Shown: positions 7,682-15,624 of the stretch, in pieces
How the letters are laid out: every line of letters starts with the position of its first letter
Position numbering within the stretch: position 1 is the stretch's first letter
Notes under the pieces: generated by a model
The model's database searches: none
Told to the model about the DNA's origin: nothing
Seen by the model: the letters and a program-made list of their open reading frames with translations, nothing else
Position numbers and translations under genes: made by a program
Assembly: GCA_937873265.1 (NCBI GenBank)
Contig: CALMVL010000220.1
Coordinates: forward strand, 1 to 35,839
Direction: 5' to 3'
DNA length: 35,839 nt
Origin: an uncultured Granulicella sp.
Lineage (GTDB): Bacteria > Acidobacteriota > Terriglobia > Terriglobales > Acidobacteriaceae

Positions 7682-8470
7682 CTAGTTCAGCCGCGCAGCG
7701 CGCGACGTCGCGAGCTGCTGCAGAAACAACGCGATGAAGCGCGGGTTGTGCTTGAGGTAGCGGCCGGCCAGGCGGCGGGGCTCGCAAAGAAAGCGAAAGA
7801 GCCACTCAAGGCCCGAGCGCATCATCCAGCGCGGCGCCTGGGGCTTGCTGCCGGCGAGGAAGTCGAAGGCGGCTCCGACGCCGAACATAACCGCAGGGAT
7901 GCGGCCAACGTGATCCATAATCCAGGCCTCCTGCTTGGGGCAGCCCAGCCCAACGAAGAGGATGCGGGCATCCGCGGCGGCGATCTCGCGGACAATAGCG
8001 GCATCTTCCTCCGGGGTAAGGGTTCGAAACGGAGGGGACATCGAGAACGTGATCTTCAGTCGCGGATTGCGCTCGCGAACTGTCCCGAGAAGCAGCGCCA
8101 GCGCAGCCTCGCTGCCGCCGTAGAAGCCCACCGGGACACCGGCGCGCTCGGCGCTGTCGAGCATGGCCAGCATGGCATCCGGACCGTACACCCGCGAAGC
8201 GGAGCTTTCTCCGAGCGCACGCAGCGCCCACACCAGCGGCATGCCGTCCGGATTGATCATGTCGGCGCGGTTGAGGCTGTCGCGAAAGTCTTCATCATCA
8301 AAGGCTTCCATCACAACATGGACATTCGCGAAGAACAGCGCGCGCGATTCGCGATTCTTCGCCCACTCGATACTTTTGCTCACGGTCTCGCCGTAGGAGC
8401 TCATCGCGATATTCAGCCCCAGAATGGGACGGGTCGGTGTTTCGCGCTCACAAGGCACGGCAACGATCAT
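7682..8470 (-). CDS. WecG/TagA/CpsF family glycosyltransferase (GT26)
   Basis: This 262-residue enzyme belongs to the GT26 family, which transfers a sugar (often ManNAc or ManNAcA) to a lipid-linked acceptor at the cytosolic membrane face. Family landmarks are visible in order: ILGLNIAMSSY near the N-terminus, FFANVHVVMEAF, ADMINPDGMPLVWALR, the VGFYGG strand, LFVGLGCPKQEAWI, GVGAAFDFLAGSKPQAPRWM, and the membrane-associating tail GLEWLFRFLCEPRRLAGRYL. Length is normal for the family. Its ATG overlaps the stop of the upstream GT4 gene by ATGA, so the two are co-translated. It likely adds an early sugar of the repeat unit. The donor sugar cannot be predicted from sequence alone. Confidence 0.92.
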   Translation of the reverse strand: MIVAVPCERETPTRPILGLNIAMSSYGETVSKSIEWAKNRESRALFFANVHVVMEAFDDEDFRDSLNRADMINPDGMPLVWALRALGESSASRVYGPDAMLAMLDSAERAGVPVGFYGGSEAALALLLGTVRERNPRLKITFSMSPPFRTLTPEEDAAIVREIAAADARILFVGLGCPKQEAWIMDHVGRIPAVMFGVGAAFDFLAGSKPQAPRWMMRSGLEWLFRFLCEPRRLAGRYLKHNPRFIALFLQQLATSRAARLN

Positions 8471-9654
8471 CGTGGAACACTCCTCAGAGCCATGTCGATT
8501 CCCCGTCCGCCGATGCTGTCGAAAAGGCGAGCCATCGCGGCGTAGGCGCCATCGAGGCTGAACATGGTGCGAACCCGTTGCCGGGCGTTGCTCGCCATCC
8601 CGCGGCGAAGGTCCGGATTCCGGAGCATCTGATCAAGACTGCCGGCCAGGGCCGCCGGATCGCCTGGTGCGAACAGGAGGCCGGAGTCGCCGTCGATGAT
8701 CTGTTCGGCGATGCCGCCGCAGCGGCTGCCGATCACCGGTGTTCCAACCGCCATGGCCTCCATGACGACACACCCGAAGGGCTCCGGCTGCACGGAGGGC
8801 ACCACCGCAATGTCGAGCGCGGCAAAGATGGATGCGGGGTCGTTCCGTTCACCGACCAGCGTGACAATATCCTCGACGCCGACTTCGGCCATGAGCTCTT
8901 TGAGCCGATCAACCTGATCTTCGTTGCCGGGCGAGGCCGAACCGACGATGAAATAGCGGACATCGGGATGGTGCTTCCGGAGCAGGCCGGCGGCACGGAC
9001 CAGCACCTCCTGACCCTTGCGATGGAACTTGATGCGGCCGACGACGCCGACGAGCGTGGATCCCTCGGGAGCGAGCCCGCGAAGCTGGTCGCGGTGGCCG
9101 GCATCTACCCGGCTGTCCTCTTCCGCAAGGCCATCGTAGACAACGGTTACCTTGCCGCGCAGAGACGGGTCGAACTGGTCGCGGGTACAGTGCGAGATGG
9201 CAACGACCGCGTCGGAAAGGTAGTAGACGAGCCGTTGGTAGGGCCGCCAAAGGGCTCCGAATTCGCCAAGCAGCTCACGGACATGCCAGACATGAGGTCT
9301 GCCGGTGAGCAGGGCGGCGATGGACGGCGATGGTACAACAACCGTATTTGCGTGAACAACGTCGATGCGCTCGCGCACCATCAACAGCGCGAGCCACAGA
9401 ACGGAGTAGGGGAGCTGAAAAAGGAACCGCAGGCAGCCCTTGACTGACCGCAGCTGGGCGCGGTCGACGATGGAAAGAGCCGGGTGGATATGCACGTGGA
9501 TCCCGCGGGTCTCGAGCAGCGCAACCAGCGGGCCGGCCTCCGGAAGCACTGCGTGCACCTCATGGCCGTCCTCGGCGAAGCGGCTGAAGACGCGCTCCAT
9601 GCACCGGCTTGCTCCATAGATGTCGGCCGTGTTGTTGATCGAGAGGATCTTCAT
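8467..9654 (-). CDS. Glycosyltransferase family 4
   Basis: This is a retaining GT-B glycosyltransferase of 395 residues. The N-terminal domain begins MKILSINNTADIYGASR, typical of GT4 acceptor-binding loops, and continues with DVVHANT and HVWHVRE. The C-terminal donor domain shows VGVVGRIKFHRKGQEV, the PDVRYFIVGS strand, and the E-x7-E signature in PEPFGCVVMEAMAVGTPVIG. It heads a two-gene minus-strand unit with the GT26 gene and diverges from the SDR gene at 9936. No strong ribosome site precedes the ATG, but the start fits the family N-terminus exactly. The linkage it makes is unknown. Confidence 0.9.
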   Translation of the reverse strand: MKILSINNTADIYGASRCMERVFSRFAEDGHEVHAVLPEAGPLVALLETRGIHVHIHPALSIVDRAQLRSVKGCLRFLFQLPYSVLWLALLMVRERIDVVHANTVVVPSPSIAALLTGRPHVWHVRELLGEFGALWRPYQRLVYYLSDAVVAISHCTRDQFDPSLRGKVTVVYDGLAEEDSRVDAGHRDQLRGLAPEGSTLVGVVGRIKFHRKGQEVLVRAAGLLRKHHPDVRYFIVGSASPGNEDQVDRLKELMAEVGVEDIVTLVGERNDPASIFAALDIAVVPSVQPEPFGCVVMEAMAVGTPVIGSRCGGIAEQIIDGDSGLLFAPGDPAALAGSLDQMLRNPDLRRGMASNARQRVRTMFSLDGAYAAMARLFDSIGGRGIDMALRSVPR

Positions 9655-9935
9655 CGTGGGTTCAAGTACGGACTCGATAGCCTGCGGAGTTCGGAACCCT
9701 TACAGAGTATGCGAGCCGAGGGGCCTTTCGCTATCAAAACATAGACTCTGAGTCGAGTTTCTCAGTCCATGGGTAGAAATTCGTCTCCCTTGAAGTTACT
9801 CCCGGGTTCTTGACCGCGCCTGGCAGGGACGTGACACTGGGAAAGGAAGCGACCCAGGCTAAGTCGCGGCTTGGACCTGCTGGGTTGACGAAAAATGGAC
9901 GCACGGCCGAAACGGCCTTCGAGGAGATAGATGCA
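9655..9935. other. Divergent intergenic region between GT4 and SDR genes
   Basis: This 281-bp gap must carry promoters for both divergent units. A partial inverted repeat with arms ACTCTGAG and CTCAGT is visible around 9745-9772. No convincing -35/-10 or sigma-54 element could be assigned. The SDR gene ribosome site GAGGAG is at 9921-9926. Confidence 0.3.
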
Positions 9936-10913
9936 ATGAGTGGACGGCGGGTGCTGGTGACGGGCGGGAGCGGCTTTATCGGCTCCAACTTCGTCGAAAA
10001 GCTGTTGCGGCGGGGCGAGCGCGACCTGATCAATCTCGACGTCCTTCCGCCTGCCGAAGAGGCACAGCTGCCGTTCTACCGCAACGTCGACCTTCTGGAT
10101 CAAGCGGCCTTGCAGCGCGCCTTTCAAGAGTTTCAACCGACCCACGTCGTGCACTGGGCGGGGCGGACCGACATGTTCGGCCAGGGTGTCGAGGACTACG
10201 CCGCAAACCATGTGGGCACGCGAAATCTGCTCGCCGTCGCAAAGGAGACACCATCGATTCAGCATGTTGTCTTTACGTCCAGTCAGTTTGTGGTCGGCCC
10301 GGGAGAGATGCCGACGCACGATCAGGACTTCCGTCCCCACACCATCTACGGCGAAAGCAAAGTGCTGTCAGAAAAGGCCGTTCGCGAGGCGGACCCGCCG
10401 TATACGTGGACCATCATCCGGCCGACCAACATCTGGGGCCCCCGGCACCCGCGGTACCCCAACGAGTTTTGGCGCGTTTTGAAGCGGGGACGGTACTTCC
10501 ATCCCGGGGGCCGGCGGGTGACCCGGTGCTATGGCTACGTCGGCAATGTTGTCGAGCAGGTGCTGCGCATCCTGGATGGAGGCGACAGATTTCGCGGCAA
10601 GGTGTTCTATGTGGGAGACGCGCCAGTGGACCTGTTTGACTGGACCAACGCGTTCTCGAACGAACTGCTTGGCCGGCCGGTGCGCGTCATCCCGAGCGTG
10701 GCGCTCAAGGGCCTGGCCAAAGTCGGCGATCTGGTGGTGCTGGCCGGAGGCAAGTTTCCGATCTTCAGTACGCGCTTCCGCAGCATGACGGAAGATTACG
10801 TGACCCCGATGGGTCCGACGTTTGAGGCGCTCGGTCCGTCACCCATCTCCATGAAGGAAGGCGTTCGGGAGACGGTTGACTGGCTGAAGTCGCAGAGCGC
10901 GTTTTGGCGATGA
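9936..10913 (+). CDS. NAD(P)-dependent epimerase/dehydratase (extended SDR)
   Basis: This 325-residue extended short-chain dehydrogenase probably modifies a nucleotide sugar for the polymer, for example by epimerisation, dehydration or reduction. The N-terminal dinucleotide motif is VLVTGGSGFIGSN (6-18). The catalytic YxxxK appears in HTIYGESKVLSEKA, and the upstream serine strand is VVFTSSQFVVG. RPTNIWGPRHPRYP is the usual substrate-loop region. Start: the ATG at 9936 follows GAGGAG with 9 nt spacing and falls directly before the Rossmann motif; the frame is open upstream to 9810 but that part is not SDR-like. It is the first gene of the large plus-strand biosynthetic run. The exact substrate is not predictable. 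Confidence 0.88.
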   Translation: MSGRRVLVTGGSGFIGSNFVEKLLRRGERDLINLDVLPPAEEAQLPFYRNVDLLDQAALQRAFQEFQPTHVVHWAGRTDMFGQGVEDYAANHVGTRNLLAVAKETPSIQHVVFTSSQFVVGPGEMPTHDQDFRPHTIYGESKVLSEKAVREADPPYTWTIIRPTNIWGPRHPRYPNEFWRVLKRGRYFHPGGRRVTRCYGYVGNVVEQVLRILDGGDRFRGKVFYVGDAPVDLFDWTNAFSNELLGRPVRVIPSVALKGLAKVGDLVVLAGGKFPIFSTRFRSMTEDYVTPMGPTFEALGPSPISMKEGVRETVDWLKSQSAFWR

Positions 10914-11268
10914 CCACCGCCGCCAGTCAAGCAACTGCTGTGGTAGGCTGCCGGAGAGATGGCGGCCGTGCGCCGTCGGTGTCGCTGTGGCGGGCAGCTC
11001 GGAGCCACAGGCGCGACTTCCGACCGGCGCTGCGGATCGCGGAACAACTGTCGGTGCGGGGACCTCAGCGCCTTGGCTTGTCCCTCCATAGCACCGAAGA
11101 CGTATGGCGTTGGGCTCGGAAGCCGTCGACAGTGAGAGTGACAGGTCTCGCGCGATGTCCGCTGATTCGCCTGGAGCTCCTGGACCCTGCCTGCCGCCGA
11201 AGCCGTACGATGGAGATCACCGGCGCTGCCGTTCCACAGCGCGGTCTAGCAGAACGATGGGGATAGGG
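10914..11268. other. Intergenic region before the second wzz gene
   Basis: These 355 bp contain no gene I can support; the open frames on both strands have no recognisable protein pattern. The region may hold a promoter for the wzz-BY-kinase-like-wza group. The wzz ribosome site is a GGGGATAGGG stretch just before 11269. No clear terminator for the SDR gene was seen. Confidence 0.3.
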
Positions 11269-12783
11269 ATGAGCACAGATCAGCAGGGCACAGTCAGGAT
11301 TGTTGGCGCCATCTTCCGGCATAGAAAGATGTTGGCGTGGGTCTTTCTGCTTACCGTGCTGTTTGCGTTGGTAAGCACGCTCCTGCAGAAAAAGCAGTAT
11401 GCCTCGCACATGAAGGTTCTGGTGCAGAGCACGCGCGAGACGGCGGTGGTCAGTTCGCAGGCAAACGCCGGGCAGAATCTCGGGTCGGGTGCGGACTCGA
11501 TGGAGGCCCGGGTCAACTCCGAGATCGAGCTGCTGGGCGATGAAGATCTGCTCGAGCACCTGGTGCTCTATCGCAGCAAGCTGGCCAAGGAACCGGCGCC
11601 CGATCCGGGCAGCAAGCAGATGGCGTTCGCCGTCGGCGGCTTGGCTGGGCGGCTGGGCATCGATCCGGTGAAGAAGTCGAATGTGATCGCAATCTCCTAC
11701 ATCGACACCTCGCCGGAACTGGCGCAAGAGGTGCTGCAGGAGCTCGAGCGCGCCTACCTCGAGAAACACGTGCAGCTGAGCCGTCCGGCAGGCACCTCGA
11801 AATTTTTCACCGGAGAAGCCTCGAACTACAATCAGCAGCTGGCCGGGGCGGAGAAGCAGCTGGCCGACTTCCGGACACAGAACCAGTTTGTCGCGCTCGA
11901 TAAGGAGAAGGCGGCACTGGATGACAACCTGCACACGCTGGAGGTGGAAAGCCTCACCGATGAGGCGCAGATGCGCTCGGCCACCAGCCAGCTGGTCGAA
12001 CTCACCAATCGCCTCCATGCCTTGCAGGACCGCATCACCACGATCGTCACCAACTCGCCCAACCAGCAGGGCATCCAGACGCTGATTGCCTCGCTGACCG
12101 ATCTGCGCAATCGCAGAATAACGCTGCTTGCGCGCTTCAAGCCGACGGATCGGCTGGTGACCGAGGTGGACGACCAGATCCAAAACATGGAAGACGCCTT
12201 GTCCGATCTGCGGACAAAGGAGCTGACCACGACCTCCACAGACAACAATCCAACCGCGATGCTGCTCAAGCAGCAGATGGAAACCCTGCAGATCCAGCGG
12301 GCCGGCTACGCCGAAAACCTGCGAGTCCATCGCTTGCAGCAGGCGGACTATCAACAGCGGCTGGATCACCTGGAGCAGATCACGCCCGAGAACGATTCGC
12401 TCGAGCGGCAGGTGGCCGAAATGCGCGGCATGGACCAGAGCGTTTCGGACAAGCGGGACGCGGCGAAGATGGAAGATCTGCTCGATGCCGGGCAGTTCGG
12501 CAACGTGGCGGTTGCGCAGTCGCCGACCTTTTCGCGGCTGCACGTCAAGCCGCGGCTCTCGGTCAATCTGATCCTTGGCGCGCTGACCGGCGTCTTTCTG
12601 TGCGCGGCTGTGCTGCTCCTGGTTGAGTCCACGCGCGCCACAGTTCTGACGCCGGCTGATATGGAGGACATCTCGGAGGCTCCGGTGCTGGCGACGATTC
12701 CGGAGTTTGCCGGCCTGGCCAGCGTGCTCGATCCGGGGCGTGCCGGTCCGGCGACCGTGTCGATGCGCGCGGCCGGTGCGTAA
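11269..12783 (+). CDS. Wzz/GumC-type polysaccharide co-polymerase (copy B)
   Basis: This second chain-length determinant of 504 residues (from the ATG at 11269) has the same plan as the copy at 2156-3616. A short cytosolic start is followed by a membrane segment (about 22-40, WVFLLTVLFALVSTLL). The periplasmic domain has the STRETAVV/NSEIELLGDEDLLEHLV pattern and long helices (about 190-410), and there is a second membrane segment near 430-452 (LILGALTGVFLCAAVLLLVE). The tail ends PVLATIPEF, as in Wzz proteins that contact a kinase. The kinase domain is absent and a degenerate kinase-like protein is encoded 54 nt downstream. An in-frame ATG at 11257 is an alternative start. The two Wzz copies have clearly diverged, so this is not a recent duplication. 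Confidence 0.9.
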   Translation: MSTDQQGTVRIVGAIFRHRKMLAWVFLLTVLFALVSTLLQKKQYASHMKVLVQSTRETAVVSSQANAGQNLGSGADSMEARVNSEIELLGDEDLLEHLVLYRSKLAKEPAPDPGSKQMAFAVGGLAGRLGIDPVKKSNVIAISYIDTSPELAQEVLQELERAYLEKHVQLSRPAGTSKFFTGEASNYNQQLAGAEKQLADFRTQNQFVALDKEKAALDDNLHTLEVESLTDEAQMRSATSQLVELTNRLHALQDRITTIVTNSPNQQGIQTLIASLTDLRNRRITLLARFKPTDRLVTEVDDQIQNMEDALSDLRTKELTTTSTDNNPTAMLLKQQMETLQIQRAGYAENLRVHRLQQADYQQRLDHLEQITPENDSLERQVAEMRGMDQSVSDKRDAAKMEDLLDAGQFGNVAVAQSPTFSRLHVKPRLSVNLILGALTGVFLCAAVLLLVESTRATVLTPADMEDISEAPVLATIPEFAGLASVLDPGRAGPATVSMRAAGA

Positions 12784-12837
12784 GCGGAGTCTTGGCAAGG
12801 TGTTACCGATGCGAAGTGGTCATCGGTTGGGAGAGTG

Positions 12838-13488
12838 ATGCGAAGGAAGAAGAAAGTTGTTCGGCAGTCTCTGGACGCGTTTCACGAATCGCAGATGCCC
12901 AAGCTGGTGGGCTCGCTGTTTCGTGGGTCGGAGAACGCGCCAAGCGATGCCGCTTCCTCGCGGATCTTCGGCGTCACCTCGCCGCAGAAGTCCGAAGGCG
13001 TCAGCACGATCGCGCTCTTGATTGCGCGCGAGATGGCCCGCCATCCCGAGCGGCGGGCCCTCCTGGTAAGTACGGCCGATCTGGCGGAGCTGACCGCAGA
13101 CGACCTCCGCCAGACCGAGCCGCGATGGTCCAAGGAGCCGTTGAGCGATCTGTGGCGCATCACCCCTGCGGCGAAGCGGCAGAAGCCGGCAACGCGGCCG
13201 TGGGAGACCGACCCGCGCTTCGTGCGCGATGTGTTGGCCTGGCTCAGGACGGCGTTCGGCGCAGTTGTGCTGGATTGCGGTCCGCTGCTGAGCTCGCCCG
13301 ACGTTCCCAAGCTGGGACACCTGCTCGACGGCGCCATCGTCGTCGTCGAGGCCGGCCGAAGCACCAGGCCGCAGATCGAGCACGCGCTCGAGGTGCTTTC
13401 GCTGGCTGGCTCGGATCTGAAAGGATTTGTGTTAAACCGGCGTACCTACCCGATCCCCGAACGAATCTACCGTTGGCTGAGAAGCTGA
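12838..13488 (+). CDS. Degenerate BY-kinase/CpsD-like P-loop protein (copy B)
   Basis: This 216-residue protein is paralogous to the one at 1488-2159. It keeps the CpsD order: basic N-terminus, P-loop region, Walker B and the VVVEAG strand. The Walker A reads TSPQKSEGVST (47-57), with valine (V55) in place of the invariant lysine. The A' region is LLVSTADLAE (76-84), retaining one aspartate, and Walker B is AVVLDCGPLL (142-151). There is no C-terminal tyrosine cluster; it ends YPIPERIYRWLRS, closely matching copy A. The ATG at 12838 has GGGAG upstream; a GTG at 12835 is in frame but too close. It sits between wzz and wza, whose frame overlaps its stop. Kinase activity is unlikely. A regulatory or scaffold role with Wzz is inferred. 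Confidence 0.75.
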   Translation: MRRKKKVVRQSLDAFHESQMPKLVGSLFRGSENAPSDAASSRIFGVTSPQKSEGVSTIALLIAREMARHPERRALLVSTADLAELTADDLRQTEPRWSKEPLSDLWRITPAAKRQKPATRPWETDPRFVRDVLAWLRTAFGAVVLDCGPLLSSPDVPKLGHLLDGAIVVVEAGRSTRPQIEHALEVLSLAGSDLKGFVLNRRTYPIPERIYRWLRS

Positions 13489-13532
13489 TGCCGGCGCCGG
13501 ATCAAGACCCAAGCATTCGTGGAGACCAACCG

Positions 13533-14249
13533 ATGAAAACAGCCCTTCGCGCCTTGACCGCCCTGCTTCTGCCCCTTTGCCTGGCTCCGGGGGGACGCGC
13601 CCAGCAGCTGCCGCTCGCCACCCGCGACACGCCGCAGGCACAGCCCGTTAGCGGAACGCAGCAGCCGCTGCAGCGCTCCCGATACCACATTCATGAGGGC
13701 GATCAGGTTCTGGTCGAGTACACCTACACGCCCGAGTTCAACCAGACGGTCACCGTGCAGCCGGATGGTTTTGTAACACTCAAAGTTGGCAACGACGTGA
13801 AGGCGGCGGGCAGAACGTTGGACGAATTCCAGGCCGCCATCGCCGAGAGTGTCTCGGTCCGACTGAAGGATCCGGTGATCACCGTCACCCTCACCGACTT
13901 CCAGCACCCCTACTTCGTCGTCGCGGGCGAGGCGCTCGCGCCCAACAAGTACGAGTTGCGCGAAAACACAACCGTGCTTAAGGGCATCATGCTCGCCGGC
14001 GGCATCCGGATCACCGGCAAGGAAAAGCAGGTGGTGCTCATCCACGCGCTCGGGACCAGCGATCAGACGTTGGAGCTGCTGGACCTCAAAAAGGTCCATT
14101 CGACCGAAATCTTCGAGCACGACCGGGAGATTGCCTCCGGCGACATCATCTTTATCCCCCGCAACAAGATCACCCATGCGCAGCAGATCACGTCCCTGCT
14201 CAACTCTCCGGTCAGCTATCTCAGCACCGCCGCCTATATTGTCCGGTAA
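13533..14249 (+). CDS. Wza-type polysaccharide export protein, single SLBB (copy B)
   Basis: This export protein of 238 residues has a signal peptide (about 1-24, LLLPLCLAPGGRAQQ; the cysteine is not in a proper lipobox). The Poly_export domain follows (YHIHEGDQVLVEY, FNQTVTVQPDGFV). One SLBB repeat comes next (VAGEALAPNKYEL, then LKGIMLAGG), ending SGDIIFIPRNK. The YHIH and NQT-TVQPDG stretches are nearly the same as in the copy at 3651-4334, so the two are clear paralogues. The ATG at 13533 has GGAG about 9 nt upstream; an earlier in-frame ATG at 13488, overlapping the previous stop, is possible but would bury the signal peptide. It should form the outer-membrane end of the second export set. 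Confidence 0.9.
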   Translation: MKTALRALTALLLPLCLAPGGRAQQLPLATRDTPQAQPVSGTQQPLQRSRYHIHEGDQVLVEYTYTPEFNQTVTVQPDGFVTLKVGNDVKAAGRTLDEFQAAIAESVSVRLKDPVITVTLTDFQHPYFVVAGEALAPNKYELRENTTVLKGIMLAGGIRITGKEKQVVLIHALGTSDQTLELLDLKKVHSTEIFEHDREIASGDIIFIPRNKITHAQQITSLLNSPVSYLSTAAYIVR

Positions 14250-14265
14250 ACGAATCGGGCCTGAG

Positions 14266-15459
14266 GTGATCGTCTCGCGTGCGCCGCGGAGAATCCTGTT
14301 TGTCGATCACATCGCCGTCCTCGGCGGTGGAGAACTCGCCCTCCTGGCGCTGATCAGGGCGCTCGACCGCACGCGTTTTGAGCCCGTGGTGCTGTTATTT
14401 TCAGACGGTCCCCTCGCCGGCGAACTCCGGCCGATCGCCGAGACGCACGTTCTGCCCATGCCGCAGGATCTGCTCGATGCGCGGCGAGAGTCGCTCGGCG
14501 GGTCGCGCCTGCCCTGGCGAAAAGGGCTGGGGCTCGTTCGGTTTCTGTCCCAGCTCTCGGCCGCGATCACGCGCCTGCGGCCGCACGTCATCCACACCAA
14601 CTCGCTCAAGGCAGATCTGCTGGCGGGGCTGGCGGCGCGCTACGCGGATGTTCCCCTTGTCTGGCACATTCGCGATCGCATCGACGAAGATTACCTCCCG
14701 GCGATGGCCGTGCGCTTCTTTCGCGGTGCCTGCCGAACGCTGCCGAACGCCCTTGTCGCCAACTCCCGCGCCACTCTCGCCAGCCTGCGCCTGCCGCCAG
14801 GCAAACCGGCCGTGGTGGTCAGCTCCGGCATCGACCTCCGTCCCTTTGTTCAGGCTGCCGAGCATGCCGAGACCTTGCCCGAGGCCATCGCGGCGGGGCA
14901 TGAGATCGCGATCGGCCTCATCGGCCGGATCTGCCCGTGGAAGGGTCAGGAAGTTTTTCTTCGCGCGGGTGCGCTGCTCGCTGAAACGCATCCCGCCGCA
15001 CGCTTCTATGTTGTTGGCGCGCCGTTGTTTGGGGAGATTGACTTCGAGCGCTCGATGCATGCGCTCGCCGCCGAACTCGGCATAGCCGACCGGGTCGTCT
15101 TTACCGGCTTCGAGCGCGATATCCCAGGCCGGATTGCAAAGCTGCACCTGGTCGTGCACGCCTCCACCATCCCGGAGCCATTCGGGCAGGTCATTGTGCA
15201 GGGCATGGCGGCGGGCAGGCCGGTTGTGGCAAGCGAGGGTGGCGGGCCGTCGGAGATCATCGCGAACGGCGTCACCGGCTGGCTGGTGCCGCGCGGCGAT
15301 CCGCGGGCGCTCGCGAACACCATCCGTGGCCTGCTCGCAACTCCGCAGCAAGCCCAGACCGTCGCCCGCTCCGGGCAAAAGGAGGTACTGGCTCACTATG
15401 GATCCGACCAAACGACGCCTCTGGTCGAAGCTCTGTATGATCAGCTGCTTCCCGACTGA
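14266..15459 (+). CDS. Glycosyltransferase family 4
   Basis: This GT-B glycosyltransferase of about 397 residues begins RRILFVDHIAVLGGGELALL, which is the GT4 acceptor-loop pattern. Further landmarks are HVIHTNSLKADLLAGL, VPLVWHIRDR, the domain-linker strand IGLIGRICPWKGQEVFLRAG, and the E-x7-E segment EPFGQVIVQGMAAGRPVVAS. The last of these has glutamine-glycine (QG) where many members have a second glutamate, so the second acidic residue may be missing. No ATG sits at the right place. A GTG at 14266, 16 nt after the wza stop, is the best start; an in-frame ATG at 14176 lies inside wza. It belongs to the plus-strand biosynthetic operon. Specificity is unknown. Confidence 0.85.
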   Translation: MIVSRAPRRILFVDHIAVLGGGELALLALIRALDRTRFEPVVLLFSDGPLAGELRPIAETHVLPMPQDLLDARRESLGGSRLPWRKGLGLVRFLSQLSAAITRLRPHVIHTNSLKADLLAGLAARYADVPLVWHIRDRIDEDYLPAMAVRFFRGACRTLPNALVANSRATLASLRLPPGKPAVVVSSGIDLRPFVQAAEHAETLPEAIAAGHEIAIGLIGRICPWKGQEVFLRAGALLAETHPAARFYVVGAPLFGEIDFERSMHALAAELGIADRVVFTGFERDIPGRIAKLHLVVHASTIPEPFGQVIVQGMAAGRPVVASEGGGPSEIIANGVTGWLVPRGDPRALANTIRGLLATPQQAQTVARSGQKEVLAHYGSDQTTPLVEALYDQLLPD

Positions 15460-15624
15460 ATCTCGCATCTTATCTTCAAGCGGAATGCCGATTCCCTCCG
15501 TTGCGAGCCGGCATGCCTGCTGTTCGCATCTTCCGGCTAGATTTCTCGGACGTTCGCTGCGCCTGTGTTACCTTTTGGACTACGCATTCGCTCACGCACG
15601 TTCGAAGAACGGGAGAGGGTAGCT

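Noticed and set aside
9810-9935. N-terminal extension of the SDR gene
   Set aside because: In frame but not family-like; the ATG at 9936 has a good ribosome site and sits directly before the Rossmann motif.
10904-11266. A 120-codon plus-strand frame between SDR and wzz
   Set aside because: Arg-rich, no ribosome site and no pattern; treated as intergenic.
11065-12798. A 577-codon open frame on the minus strand opposite the second wzz gene
   Set aside because: Arg/Leu/Gln-rich translation without domain pattern, exactly antisense to a clear Wzz; a product of GC-rich codon bias.
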